DNA of 64,000 nucleotides from Burkholderiaceae bacterium (GCA_016710525.1 JADJVQ010000026.1:1-64000), one strand, 5' to 3'. Shown: positions 29,721 to 39,059, counted from the first letter of the stretch. The notes: a model not told the origin generated them from the letters alone. Translations and numbers: made by a program.

Positions 29721-31400
29721 ACCGGATTCGACTTGGACTGTTTTGCGCGATGGCGGCGTGGGCAGTGCTGGGCTGCAACAAAGCCGAGTCACCCGCCAGC
29801 GGCATCCAGCCGCGCCCGGGCGCCTCCGGCAGGCGCGCCCGCCGAAACGCCCGCATTCAAGGTGCTGGCCACCAGCGATCTGAAGGATGCCCAGCCCCTG
29901 GAGGGCATGGTCGAGAAGGCCACCGGCGTGAAGCTGCGATTCACCTTCGGGGGCACGATGGAGAGCACCGAGGCGGTGCTCACCGCCCGGACTGACGCGC
30001 ACGCCGCCTGGTTCGCCAACGCCAAGTACCTGCTCAGCGACCCGCAGGGCCAGTCGCGGGTGAAGCTGCAGGACAAGATCATGCTGTCGCCGATCACCGT
30101 GGGGGTCAGCGAATCCGCCGCGAAGAAGCTGGGCTGGTCCGATCCCGCGCAGGCGGCCAAGGTCACCTGGAAGACCATTGCCCAGGCCAGCGCCCAGGGC
30201 AGGCTCACCTATGCGCTGTCCAACCCGGCCACCTCAAACCAGGGCTTCATGGCGCTGATGGGCGTGGTGGCCTCGGCCAGCAGCAAGGCCGACGCGCTGA
30301 CCGCCGCCGACGTCGACCGGCGCGCCATTGCCGATTTCCTCAAAGGCTACAAGCTGCCTGGTGACAACTCCACCTATCTGGCCGAGAAGTTCATCGAACA
30401 GCAGGGCAACCAGGTCAACACCTTCATCAACTACGAGAGCTGGCTGCTGACCCTGAACAACGGCGGCAAGCTGCGCGAACGGCTGGTGCTGGTTTATCCG
30501 CACGAGGGTGTGGCCACCGCCGACTACCCGTTCATGCTGCTCGACGACACCCGGCGGGCCGACTACCAGAAGGTGGTGGCCTATCTGAAGAGCCCCGAGG
30601 CCCAGACCTGGCTGGCGCGCCAGACCTTGCGCCGGCCGATCAACGCCGAGGTGGCGGCCACGGTGGCCGATGTGTTCCCGAAAGAGGGCATGCGCGTGGA
30701 ACTGCCGTTCTCGCCCGACCGGCAGCTGGCCGACGGCCTGATCGACGCGTATCTGAACGAGTTCCGGCTGCCGATCGCCTCGACCTTCGTGCTCGATACC
30801 AGCGGCAGCATGGAGGGCAGCGGCCGGCGCAAGCAGCTGGTGCAGGCCATGCACTACATCGCGGGCGCCGACAACTCCCTGACCGGCCGGCTGGCCAAGC
30901 TGACCAACCGTGAACGCGTCTGGCTGCTGCCCTTCAGCGATGTGCCGGGGCCGCTCACCTTCTTCCAGGTGCCGGCCGGCGATCCGGCAGCGCGCGGCGT
31001 GCAGGTGCAGGAAGACTCCGAGGCCAAGCAGAAGATCCTGGCCGATGTGCGCAACTATGCCGACGGCTTGCGCATGACCGGCAGCACTGCGCTGTACGAC
31101 AGCGTGCTGAAGGCGCTCGAGCACATGCTGGCGCAAAAGAAGAAGTCGCCCGGTTATCAGTATTCGGTGGTCGCCTTCACCGACGGCGAGAACAACAAGG
31201 GGCGCGGGCTGGCCGAGTTCAAGGAGGCCTATGCGCAGCTGCCCGAGGATGTGCGTGGCATTCCGGTGTTCATGGTGCTGTTCGGCGAAGCCAAGGAGAG
31301 CGACCTGAAAGAGATGATCGCCACCACCGGAGGGCGCGTGTTCGACGCACGCAAGACGCCGCTCTATGCGGTGTTCAAGGACATCCGCGCGTACCAGTGA
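29717..31400 (+). CDS. VWA-domain lipoprotein with substrate-binding domain, N-terminal frameshift
   Basis: The start ATG 29717 overlaps the previous stop and gives a lipoprotein signal with lipobox AVLGC. Around 29815-29830 the frame changes, and the long downstream frame begins PPAGAPAETPAFKVLATSDLKD. The middle is a binding-protein-like domain (NPATSNQGFMALMGVVASAS, FINYESWLLTLNNGG). The C-terminal 200 residues are a von Willebrand A domain with a complete MIDAS: DTSGS, a Thr in GSTALYDS and FTDGENN. The corrected product would be about 560 residues, tethered to a membrane and metal-dependent in adhesion or assembly. The indel lies in a GC-rich linker, so it may be a sequence error. Confidence 0.78.
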
Positions 31401-31408
31401 CCTGACCC

Positions 31409-32116
31409 ATGTTCGACAAACTGCAGCGCCTGGTCTTCAGTCCGTCCAACTGGTTCGGCCTGGCCCTGGCCAACATCGTCCTGCTGCTCAAGGGGATGGG
31501 ACTGCTGGGCTGGGCCGGACTGCCGCTGGCCGCGGCCGGTTATGTGGTGGGTTTCGTCGGCGGCGGCCTGCTGTTCGGATTCCCGTCCTTTGCCGCCTCG
31601 GCCTGGGAGTCGCTCACCTTCTCCGACGATGGCGATGCGCGCGAGTCGATGGGCCGCGCGCTGTCCGCGGTGCGCCGTCTGGTCGAGGACAACCCGGGCA
31701 AGCGGCTGCCCCGCGCACTGCAGGAGCAGGTGCTGGCGCTGTGCAGTTCGCTGGACGGGCTGCTCGCGCAATGGGAACGAAGCAAGGGCGCGCTGTCGCT
31801 GCAGGAGGGGTTCCATGCGCGCCACATCGCGCTGTCGTACCTGCCCGAGGCGCTGAAGACCTACCTGTCGATTCCGCCGGAGTTCGCCGCCACCCGCGTG
31901 CTGCGCGACGGCAAGACGGCCCAGGATATCTTTCGCGAAACCCTGACCGATCTCGAGTCGAAGGTGCGCGAGCTGGGCGACGATCTGGCCGGCCAGGACG
32001 CGCATGCCTTCCTCGCCCATTCACAGTTCCTGCATGAAAAGTTCGGTGCGAGCGAGATCTTCGTCGCCCCGGAGCTCTCCTCACAGAAATCCTCTTCTCA
32101 ACGGGGTTCGTCATGA
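31409..32116 (+). CDS. XpaC-like membrane protein of TelA operon
   Basis: 235 residues. Two adjacent hydrophobic segments near the N-terminus (FGLALANIVLLLKGMGLL and LPLAAAGYVVGFVGGGLLFG) are followed by a helical cytoplasmic domain of about 170 residues. Layout and position before a TelA-like gene match the XpaC family (named for 5-bromo-4-chloroindolyl phosphate hydrolysis), whose actual role is unknown. It follows the VWA gene by 8 bp and its stop overlaps the telA-like start (ATGA at 32113-32116). Confidence 0.62.
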   Translation: MFDKLQRLVFSPSNWFGLALANIVLLLKGMGLLGWAGLPLAAAGYVVGFVGGGLLFGFPSFAASAWESLTFSDDGDARESMGRALSAVRRLVEDNPGKRLPRALQEQVLALCSSLDGLLAQWERSKGALSLQEGFHARHIALSYLPEALKTYLSIPPEFAATRVLRDGKTAQDIFRETLTDLESKVRELGDDLAGQDAHAFLAHSQFLHEKFGASEIFVAPELSSQKSSSQRGSS

Positions 32117-33342
32117 CCAGCGCCGAGTTACCCAACGCCTCGCCCGCCACCGCCACTGCCGGCGCGCCGACCTTCCAGCTCACGCCGCCCGAGGTCATCA
32201 CGCCGGTGCCGATGGAGGCCAGCCGCACGGCCGTGCCGCTGAAACCCGAAACGGTCAGCGCGGTCGACGACCAGGTCAGCCGTTTCATCGAAGCCCTGAT
32301 GACCGAGGACGTGCACAGCGCCGGCTTCAAGGCCAAGCTGGACAGCGCGTTCGCGCTGGGCCGCCAGGAGGTGTCCGCCGCCGCCAACCTGATGCAGGGC
32401 CGCTTCCTGCAGCGCAACTTCATCGGCGCCGACGACACGCCCGCGTACAAGGCCATCGCCGAGATCCGCGGCCAGCTCGACAAGCTCAACCCTGGCAACG
32501 ACGGCGACCTGCTGTCGCCCAACAAGCTGCTGGGCCTCATTCCGTACGGCAACAAGCTGCAGGCCTACTTCCGCCGTTTCGAGAGCGCCGGCGAGCAGTT
32601 GCAGAAATCGATGGCGCAGCTGTACGCGGCCCGCGACGACGTGCAGCGCGACATCGCCGACATCGAGACCACCCGCGGCAAGCTGTGGGAAGCGATGCAG
32701 CAGCTGGCCGCTGCCGCGCATTTCGCCACCTCGCTCGACACCAAGCTGGCCGACCGCGTGAGTGCGCTGGAGTCCACCGATCCGCAGCGCGCCCAGGCGC
32801 TGCGCCAGGAGGTGCTGTTCTATGCCCGCCAGAACCTGCAGGACATCCTGACCCAGCAGGCCGTGTGCGTGAACGGTTACCTGGCGCTCGATGTGCTCAA
32901 GAAGACCGGGCGCGAGATGATGAACGGCTGCAGCCGGGTGGCCACCACCGGCATGAGCGCGCTGGCCGTGGCGCAGACCGTGGCGCGGGCCACCGGCAAC
33001 CAGATCCAGGTGATGGAGATGCTGCAGGGGGTGAACGCGACCATCGGCAACCTGATCTCCGAGACCGGCAAGCAGCTGAACAACCACGTCGACGCGACCG
33101 CCGAGTTCGCCACCAATCCGATGCTGGGCATCGACAAGATGCGCGAGATGTTCGACCAGACCTTCAAGGCGATGGATGCGATGGATACCTTCCGCGCCAA
33201 GGCCATCGAAAACATGGGCCAGAACAACAAGATCATGCAGGAGCAGATCACCCGCAGCCAGCAGTACGTGGATCGGGTGAGGCAGCAGCAGGCGCGCGAG
33301 GCGGGCGGCGCCCCGGGCACTTCGGGGCCGGTGGCGCTGTAG
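32113..33342 (+). CDS. TelA/KlaA-like toxic anion resistance family protein
   Basis: 409-residue, largely alpha-helical soluble protein. FRRFESAGEQLQKSMAQL, a segment just after LLGLIPYGNKLQAYF, is the recognisable TelA region. Long helices rich in Gln, Glu and Ala suggest coiled coils. TelA family members were named from tellurite-resistance plasmids, but their biochemical role is unknown and chromosomal copies need not confer resistance. Last of four tightly packed genes (binding protein, VWA lipoprotein, XpaC-like, TelA-like), which argues that the proteins work as one envelope-associated system. Confidence 0.82.
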   Translation: MTSAELPNASPATATAGAPTFQLTPPEVITPVPMEASRTAVPLKPETVSAVDDQVSRFIEALMTEDVHSAGFKAKLDSAFALGRQEVSAAANLMQGRFLQRNFIGADDTPAYKAIAEIRGQLDKLNPGNDGDLLSPNKLLGLIPYGNKLQAYFRRFESAGEQLQKSMAQLYAARDDVQRDIADIETTRGKLWEAMQQLAAAAHFATSLDTKLADRVSALESTDPQRAQALRQEVLFYARQNLQDILTQQAVCVNGYLALDVLKKTGREMMNGCSRVATTGMSALAVAQTVARATGNQIQVMEMLQGVNATIGNLISETGKQLNNHVDATAEFATNPMLGIDKMREMFDQTFKAMDAMDTFRAKAIENMGQNNKIMQEQITRSQQYVDRVRQQQAREAGGAPGTSGPVAL

Positions 33343-33363
33343 GCCCCGCAGGCCGGCGCGGCG

Positions 33364-34089
33364 TCAGCCCGAGATGGGCGCCGGCAGATACTCCATCAGG
33401 CGCCAGCTGACCCAGTCCTCGCGCAGCGGCACCCGCACGCCGGCCCAGCGATACCAGCCGGTCCACTCCCGCTGCACCCAGCGGTTGACCTGCGGCGCGT
33501 ACCAGAGGGTTTCGCGGCGCGACGGCGTGATGCGCCAGCGGTCCGAATGCGCGAAGAAGATGTCGCGCTGAATGCGCAGCGCATCGAACTCGCCGGCCGG
33601 CACGCGCACGCGCTCCCATTGCACCGGTTCGCTGCGCGCGTACCAGGCATACCGGTCGTCCTGGCCAGGAACCCGATAGGCGGTGCGCTGGACCATCGAC
33701 ACGCCCAGGCCGATCCCGGCGGGCAGCAGCGTCTGTGGCGAGTCGAAGATCTGGACGATGTCGTAGAACGGCTCCTGGATCACCTGCCAGGGCGCCGAAT
33801 ACAGCTCATCGCCCTGACGCACGCCTTTGTCAGTGGTCAGTTCGACCAGCACCTGCGGCGCCACCGAGCGGACCTGCGCCAGGATCTCGCCGGTCTTGCT
33901 GCCGTTGTACTGGTTGATGACCGCGTATCGCCATCGGTCTCCCGGCCGCACGCGGGGGGCCGGCAAAGGCTGCGGGGAAACCACGATGGCGCTCGGGGTG
34001 GCGCAACCGGTGACGGCCGCGGCCGCTCCCAGGACACCCGCGCCGAGCAGGGCACGGCGCAGCGGGGCAGGGCGTGGCGATGGGCTCAT
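33364..34089 (-). CDS. hypothetical lipoprotein
   Basis: 241 residues. The N-terminus has twin arginines (PLRRALLGAG) followed by a hydrophobic stretch and lipobox VTGC, so it is probably a lipoprotein, possibly exported by Tat. The mature part is rich in Trp, Tyr and Arg (WERVRVPAGEFDALRIQRDI) and ends in a Trp-rich beta-type region. I recognise no named domain. A GGAGG-like site precedes ATG 34089. It is convergent with the TelA-like gene and 14 bp ahead of a small membrane protein gene on its strand's 3' side. Confidence 0.7.
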   Translation of the reverse strand: MSPSPRPAPLRRALLGAGVLGAAAAVTGCATPSAIVVSPQPLPAPRVRPGDRWRYAVINQYNGSKTGEILAQVRSVAPQVLVELTTDKGVRQGDELYSAPWQVIQEPFYDIVQIFDSPQTLLPAGIGLGVSMVQRTAYRVPGQDDRYAWYARSEPVQWERVRVPAGEFDALRIQRDIFFAHSDRWRITPSRRETLWYAPQVNRWVQREWTGWYRWAGVRVPLREDWVSWRLMEYLPAPISG

Positions 34090-34102
34090 CGGAGCCTCCC
34101 GA

Positions 34103-34489
34103 TCAGGGTACGGTCTTGTTGTCGGTCAGGCGCAGCAGACCTTTCAGCATCCGGTAGAGGAACCACACGCCGGGCAGCAGAAACAGCCAGCTCAGCAGCC
34201 CGACACTGAAGATGGCCAGGATCAGGGTCGGGACGAACAGCACCACCACCCAGAACACGGTCCACCAGAACGTGGAGATCATCCAGCTCATGTGGCTGGC
34301 ATAGATGGTGCCCGCGGCGTCGTCGCGCTTGATGTAGTTGATGATCAGCGCGACCACCGACAGCAGGCCGGCCGAGAACAGCAGGCCCACGATGTGCAGC
34401 CCATAGTCGAGCAGGCAGATGCGGCGCAGCCGATCGTCGGGGGAGGGTACCGGGTAGGGCGAGGAGACTTGCGGCACGATCTGGCTCAT
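34103..34489 (-). CDS. small membrane protein, DUF4870-like
   Basis: 128 residues with three predicted membrane spans (GLHIVGLLFSAGLLSVVALI, TFWWTVFWVVVLFVPTLIL and a terminal span around LLSWLFLLPGVWFLYRML). The pattern INYIKRDDAAGTIYASHMSW between spans resembles DUF4870 proteins. The ATG at 34489 has AGGAG eight bases upstream. Function unknown. It precedes the lipoprotein gene with a 13-bp gap, so the two may be co-transcribed. Confidence 0.72.
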   Translation of the reverse strand: MSQIVPQVSSPYPVPSPDDRLRRICLLDYGLHIVGLLFSAGLLSVVALIINYIKRDDAAGTIYASHMSWMISTFWWTVFWVVVLFVPTLILAIFSVGLLSWLFLLPGVWFLYRMLKGLLRLTDNKTVP

Positions 34490-34535
34490 GAAGGACTCCT
34501 GGCGGCAGGGTTGATACGGAAATGCGCCCGGGCGC

Positions 34536-35300
34536 TCAGATCTCAAGCACCCGAAGGGGGTTGTAGTCGTCGGCTTCGCCACGATCGACGTGCCCCCGAG
34601 CATTGCACACCACCCGTGTGCCGGCGACCACATAGTCATGCCGGCAGTGCAGGTGACCATGGATCCACAGCCCCGCGCGTCCCATCAGGTCTTCGCAGTC
34701 GCTGCAAAAGCTCGCCGAAGCGGGCTGTAATCCATAACGCGGATCGGCGCTTTTGGCTGACGGCGCGAAATGCGTGATGACGATGGTTTCGTCCCAGCGG
34801 GAACTGCGGCGCCCCAGCGAGAGCTGCTGGCCGAGCCACTCGCGGCAGCGCGTGAACTCGTCGCGCACCTGCTGCGCCGAAAACGGCAGACCGTCGCGGG
34901 TCGAGCACTGGACGCGATCGAGGAAATACGCGCCCGCCTTCATGCACCGCGCGCGGTCGTGCGCCCCGAGCAGGTCGAAGTCGCACCACAGCGCGGTGCC
35001 CAGCAGCCGGTAGCGCCGCCCGGCGTGGGTGTGCACCAGCGACTCGCGCTCGAGCATCGTGAAGCCCAGGCGGTCGCAGCGAACGCGCAGTTCGGCCATG
35101 GCCGAATCGAAATCGCGCTGGTCGAACTCGTGATTGCCGGCAATGTAGACCACCGGCACCGGCCAATCGGCGAACAGGTCCAGGCCGCCGTGGCCGGCGT
35201 CGATGTCGCCGGCCAGGATCAGCAGGTCGGCGTCAGGCGCCGGCCGGGGCTCGAAGGCTTCGGTCTCGAGGTGCAGATCGGACAGCAGCTGTACTCGCAT
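34536..35300 (-). CDS. metallophosphoesterase
   Basis: 254-residue calcineurin-like phosphoesterase. All metal-site motifs are present in order: SDLHLE near residue 7, ILAGDIDAG, IAGNHEF, VITHFAPS and IHGHLHCRHDY. A CSDC pair near residue 200 is unusual. It begins 11 bp after pntB on the same strand, so it is likely the last gene of the transhydrogenase operon. Substrate unknown. The frame extends upstream through pntB in another reading and is not meaningful there. Confidence 0.88.
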   Translation of the reverse strand: MRVQLLSDLHLETEAFEPRPAPDADLLILAGDIDAGHGGLDLFADWPVPVVYIAGNHEFDQRDFDSAMAELRVRCDRLGFTMLERESLVHTHAGRRYRLLGTALWCDFDLLGAHDRARCMKAGAYFLDRVQCSTRDGLPFSAQQVRDEFTRCREWLGQQLSLGRRSSRWDETIVITHFAPSAKSADPRYGLQPASASFCSDCEDLMGRAGLWIHGHLHCRHDYVVAGTRVVCNARGHVDRGEADDYNPLRVLEI

Positions 35301-35311
35301 CCGGGCCGCGG

Positions 35312-36784
35312 CTATTCGACCGCCTTCACCATGTCTTCGATCACCTTCTTGGCATCGCCGAAGACCATCATCGTGCGGTCCATGTAGAACAGTTCGTTGT
35401 CCAGGCCCGCATAGCCGGAGGCCATGCTGCGCTTGTTGACGATGACCTGGCGCGCCTTGTAGGCCTCGAGGATGGGCATGCCGGCGATCGAGGACTTGGG
35501 ATCCTTGGCGGCCGGATTGACCACGTCGTTGGCGCCCAGCACCAGCACCACGTCGGTGTCGGAGAACTCGGAATTGATGTCCTCCATCTCGAAGACCTGG
35601 TCGTAGGGCACCTCGGCCTCGGCCAGCAGCACGTTCATGTGGCCCGGCATGCGCCCGGCCACCGGGTGGATCGCGTATTTCACCGTGATCCCCTTGTCGA
35701 TCAGCTTCTGCGCCAGTTCTTTCAAGGGGTGCTGCGCGCGAGCCACGGCCAGGCCGTAGCCGGGCACGATGATCACGGTGTCGGCATTGCTGAGCAGGAA
35801 GGCCGCGTCGTCGGCCGAGCCCGACTTGACCGGCCGCTGGGCCTGGGGGCCCCCCGCCGTGGCCGCCGCGGTCTCGCCTCCGAATCCGCCCAGGATCACG
35901 TTGAAGAACGACCGGTTCATCGCCTTGCACATGATGTACGACAGGATCGCACCGGACGATCCGACCAGCGAGCCGGCGATGATCAGCATGCTGTTGTTGA
36001 GCGAGAAGCCGATGCCCGCCGCCGCCCAGCCCGAGTAGCTGTTGAGCATCGACACCACCACCGGCATGTCGGCGCCGCCGATCGGGATGATGATCAGCAC
36101 GCCCAGCACGAAGGCGATCGCCAGCATCGCCCAGAAGGGCATCCAGTCCTGGGTGGCGACGAACCACAGGCCGAAGCCCAGCATCGCCACGCCCAGCAGC
36201 AGGTTGAGCATGTGCTGGCCGGCGAACGACACGGGCGCGCCCTGGAACAGCCGGAACTTGTACTTGCCCGACAGCTTGCCGAAGGCGATGACCGAACCCG
36301 AGAAGGTGATCGCGCCAACGAAGCTGCCGATGAAGAGCTCGAGGCGATTGCCGGTCGGGATGGGCTGACCCTTGGCGACGATGTTGAAGGCCCAGGGCTC
36401 GGCCACGCAGGCGATCGCGATGAACACCGCCGCCAGGCCGATCATGCTGTGCATGAAGGCGACCAGTTCGGGCATCTTGGTCATCTCGACGCGCTTGGCC
36501 ATGATCGAGCCGGCGCCGCCGCCCACGACCAGGCCGCCGAGCACCCACGCGATGCCGGTGGCGAAGCCGCTGCCGGATCCGCCGCCGGCCGAGGCGCCCG
36601 CCATCTGCTGGGCCATCTTGGCGATCAGCGCAACCGTGGTAATGACCGCGATGGCCATGCCGGTCATGCCGAACACATTGCCGCGGATCGACGTGGTGGG
36701 GTGGGACAGCCCCTTGAGGGCCTGGATGAAGCAGATGGAGGCGACCAGGTACAGCAGGACGACCAGGTTCAGGCTCAGACTCAT
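35312..36784 (-). CDS. pntB: NAD(P) transhydrogenase subunit beta
   Basis: 490-residue membrane subunit of the proton-translocating transhydrogenase, which makes NADPH from NADH using the proton gradient. About nine membrane helices are followed by the NADP-binding domain III (VIIVPGYGLAVARAQHPLKE, GRMPGHMNVLLAEAEVPYD, VLVLGANDVVNPAA). Length and motifs are complete. It follows a small membrane ORF with an ATGA overlap and pntAB and pntAA further upstream. Confidence 0.96.
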   Translation of the reverse strand: MSLSLNLVVLLYLVASICFIQALKGLSHPTTSIRGNVFGMTGMAIAVITTVALIAKMAQQMAGASAGGGSGSGFATGIAWVLGGLVVGGGAGSIMAKRVEMTKMPELVAFMHSMIGLAAVFIAIACVAEPWAFNIVAKGQPIPTGNRLELFIGSFVGAITFSGSVIAFGKLSGKYKFRLFQGAPVSFAGQHMLNLLLGVAMLGFGLWFVATQDWMPFWAMLAIAFVLGVLIIIPIGGADMPVVVSMLNSYSGWAAAGIGFSLNNSMLIIAGSLVGSSGAILSYIMCKAMNRSFFNVILGGFGGETAAATAGGPQAQRPVKSGSADDAAFLLSNADTVIIVPGYGLAVARAQHPLKELAQKLIDKGITVKYAIHPVAGRMPGHMNVLLAEAEVPYDQVFEMEDINSEFSDTDVVLVLGANDVVNPAAKDPKSSIAGMPILEAYKARQVIVNKRSMASGYAGLDNELFYMDRTMMVFGDAKKVIEDMVKAVE

Positions 36785-37065
36785 TTGGGCTCTCCGCTCG
36801 ACTGGCGGGTTGTGGGAGCGGCATCGCTCCCGGCGGTCAGGTCGCTGGCGGCGGGCTTGCGGTCACCGCCCGCACGCCAGACGCCATGAACCCAGCCGCG
36901 GCGCTCGGCATACCAGCCGGCCGGAAAAATGATGGCGGCCAGGCCGACGCCGAACCAGAAGGTGCGCTGCATGCCCGGCGGGGTGAAGCGCTCGACGATC
37001 AGGCCCAGCGCGATCGACGCCGCGACCGCGAAGACCAGCAGGATGGCAAAGCCGCGAGAGTTCAC
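36781..37065 (-). CDS. small membrane protein inserted between pntAB and pntB
   Basis: 94 residues with two hydrophobic segments (FAILLVFAVAASIALGLIV and TFWFGVGLAAIIFPAGWYAE) and a hydrophilic C-terminal tail. Its start overlaps the pntAB stop and its stop overlaps the pntB start (4-bp ATGA overlaps on both sides), so it is translated with the transhydrogenase. It is not a standard Pnt subunit and matches no family I recognise. It may help assembly or be a lineage-specific accessory subunit. Confidence 0.75.
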   Translation of the reverse strand: MNSRGFAILLVFAVAASIALGLIVERFTPPGMQRTFWFGVGLAAIIFPAGWYAERRGWVHGVWRAGGDRKPAASDLTAGSDAAPTTRQSSGEPK

Positions 37066-37379
37066 GAGTGGCCTCCGGCGCCGGCCTTGGGCGCTTTCTT
37101 CTTGAACATCTCGAGCATGCGGCGGGTGACCAGGAACCCGCCGAACACGTTGACCGCCGCCAGCGCCACCGCCAGCACGCCCATCGTCTTGCCCAGCGGG
37201 GTTTCGGTGAGGGCCGCGGCCAGCATGGCGCCCACGATGATGATGGCGGACACCGCGTTGGTGACCGCCATCAGCGGGGTGTGCAGCGCGGGTGTGACGT
37301 TCCAGACCACGTGGTAGCCGACATAGATGGCCAGCACGAAGATGATCAGGTTGACGACGGTGGGACTGATGGCTTCCAT
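37062..37379 (-). CDS. pntAB: NAD(P) transhydrogenase subunit alpha, membrane part
   Basis: 105-residue small membrane subunit of the split alpha chain. Three to four helices are visible (VVNLIIFVLAIYVGYHVVW, MAVTNAVSAIIIVGAML, MGVLAVALAAVNVFGGFLVTRRML). The HTPLMAVTNAVS motif is invariant in the family. It lies 13 bp after pntAA. Confidence 0.94.
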   Translation of the reverse strand: MEAISPTVVNLIIFVLAIYVGYHVVWNVTPALHTPLMAVTNAVSAIIIVGAMLAAALTETPLGKTMGVLAVALAAVNVFGGFLVTRRMLEMFKKKAPKAGAGGHS

Positions 37380-37392
37380 GGGTGTCGTTCCT

Positions 37393-38511
37393 TCAGTTCT
37401 TGCGCAGGACCTCGCCGCCGCTGCACATCAGGCAGGCGGCCACGATGTCGTCTTCGCGGTTGATGGTCAGGCCGCCTTCCTGCGTCAGCACCAGCTTGAG
37501 GAAGTCGAGCACGTTGCGGGCATACAGGGCCGACGAGTCGGCCGGCACGGTGGCGGGAATGTTGGGCTGGCCGATGATCGTCACGCCGTGGCGGACCACG
37601 GTCTGGCCGAGTTCGGAGACCGCGCAGTTGCCGCCCTGTTCGACCGCCATGTCGAGCACCACCGATCCCGGCTTCATGGACCTGACCATGTCTTCGGTGA
37701 CCAGCACCGGCGCCTTGCGCCCCGGAATCAGCGCGGTGGTGATGACGATGTCGGCCTGCTTCATGCGTTCGGCCACGGCCACCGACTGGCGCTGCATCCA
37801 CGAGGCGGGCATGGGCCGCGCGTAGCCGCCCACACCTTTGGCGATCTCGCGTTCTTCGTCGGTCTCGAAGGGCACGTCGACGAACTTGGCGCCCAGCGAT
37901 TCGATCTGTTCCTTCACCGCCGGCCGCACGTCGGAGGCCTCGATCACCGCGCCCAGCCGCTTGGCGGTGGCGATGGCCTGCAGGCCCGCCACCCCGGCGC
38001 CCAGGATCAGCACACGCGCCGCCTTGATGGTGCCGGCCGCGGTCATCATCATGGGCATCATCCGCCCATAGGCATTGGCCGACAGCAGCACCGCCTTGTA
38101 GCCGGCGATGTTGGCCTGCGACGAGAGCACGTCCATGCTCTGCGCGCGCGTGGTGCGGGGCGCTGCTTCGAGAGCGAAGGCGCTCAGGCCGGCCGCGTTC
38201 ATGGCGGCGATGCCCTCGGCGTTGAAGGGCTCGAGCATGCCGACCAGGCTGGCGCCGGATTTCATGCGGGTCAGTTCGGCGGCCTGCGGAGAGCGGACTT
38301 TCAGGACGAGATCGGCTGCCAATGCGGCCGCGGCATCGACGATCTCGGCGCCTGCGGCCTTGAAGGCCTCATCGGTCTGGGCAGCCTGCACACCGGCGCC
38401 GCTTTCGATGAGGACCCGATGGCCTGCCGTCACCAGCTTCTTGACGGTTTCGGCCGTGGCGGCGACACGCGTCTCCCCGGGCCGGGTTTCGGCCGGGACT
38501 CCGATCAACAT
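37393..38511 (-). CDS. pntAA: NAD(P) transhydrogenase subunit alpha, NAD-binding part
   Basis: 372-residue soluble NAD-binding domain I. Visible are IGVPAETRPGETRVAATAE at the start, VLILGAGVAGLQAIATAKRL (Rossmann loop), GAVIEASDVRPAVKEQ and PGSVVLDMAVEQGGNC. It resembles alanine dehydrogenase, as expected. First gene of pntAA-pntAB-orf-pntB-phosphoesterase. It is divergent from nudJ with a 65-bp gap containing AT-richer sequence (38540-38570) suitable for two promoters. Confidence 0.95.
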   Translation of the reverse strand: MLIGVPAETRPGETRVAATAETVKKLVTAGHRVLIESGAGVQAAQTDEAFKAAGAEIVDAAAALAADLVLKVRSPQAAELTRMKSGASLVGMLEPFNAEGIAAMNAAGLSAFALEAAPRTTRAQSMDVLSSQANIAGYKAVLLSANAYGRMMPMMMTAAGTIKAARVLILGAGVAGLQAIATAKRLGAVIEASDVRPAVKEQIESLGAKFVDVPFETDEEREIAKGVGGYARPMPASWMQRQSVAVAERMKQADIVITTALIPGRKAPVLVTEDMVRSMKPGSVVLDMAVEQGGNCAVSELGQTVVRHGVTIIGQPNIPATVPADSSALYARNVLDFLKLVLTQEGGLTINREDDIVAACLMCSGGEVLRKN

Positions 38512-38576
38512 AGGGGTTCTCCTCCCGCATCTGGATTTGGGCGATTTATATCACGCCGGTTCGGTAAAATCGGCCA

Positions 38577-39059
38577 ATGGACTATTGGAAGCCGAACGCC
38601 ACGGTCGCCGCTGTCGTCGAGCAGGACGGCCGTTTCCTGATGGTGGAAGAAACCACGCGCGAAGGCCTGCGCCTGAACCAGCCCTCAGGGCATCTCGATC
38701 CGGGTGAGACGCTCGCCCAGGCGGTCGTGCGCGAAGCGCTCGAAGAAACCGCGCACCACGTCGAGCCGACCGCCTGCGTCGGCGTCTACATGTCGCGCTA
38801 CCGCTATGAGCCGACCGACACCGATGTCACCTACCTGCGCTTCGCGTTCGCGTGCCGGGTCATCCAGGCCGACCCTGAGCGCCGGCTCGACCGCGGCATC
38901 GTGCGGGCCGTGTGGCTCAGTGCCGATGAAATCCGGGCGGCTTCGGCCGTGCACCGCAGTCCCGTGGTGATGCAGGCCATCGACGACTACCTGGCCGGGC
39001 GGCGGTATCCGCTCGACCTGATCTACACCCACTCCAGCTGCGTCTACACCTATGTCTGA
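38577..39059 (+). CDS. nudJ: NUDIX hydrolase, NudJ-like
   Basis: 160-residue pyrophosphohydrolase. The Nudix box is GHLDPGETLAQAVVREALEE, with the catalytic REALEE helix. The following ETAHHVEP and the C-terminal DLIYTHSS resemble NudJ (YmfB) phosphatases that accept nucleoside and thiamine pyrophosphates. The stop overlaps the mnmA start, the usual nudJ-mnmA arrangement. ATG 38577 lies only about ten bases after a TAAAAT element, so the transcript may be nearly leaderless or start elsewhere. Confidence 0.9.
   Translation: MDYWKPNATVAAVVEQDGRFLMVEETTREGLRLNQPSGHLDPGETLAQAVVREALEETAHHVEPTACVGVYMSRYRYEPTDTDVTYLRFAFACRVIQADPERRLDRGIVRAVWLSADEIRAASAVHRSPVVMQAIDDYLAGRRYPLDLIYTHSSCVYTYV

Noticed and set aside
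30234..31136. Minus-strand 300-codon frame opposite the VWA gene
   Set aside because: No domain or ribosome site; it mirrors the VWA codon bias.
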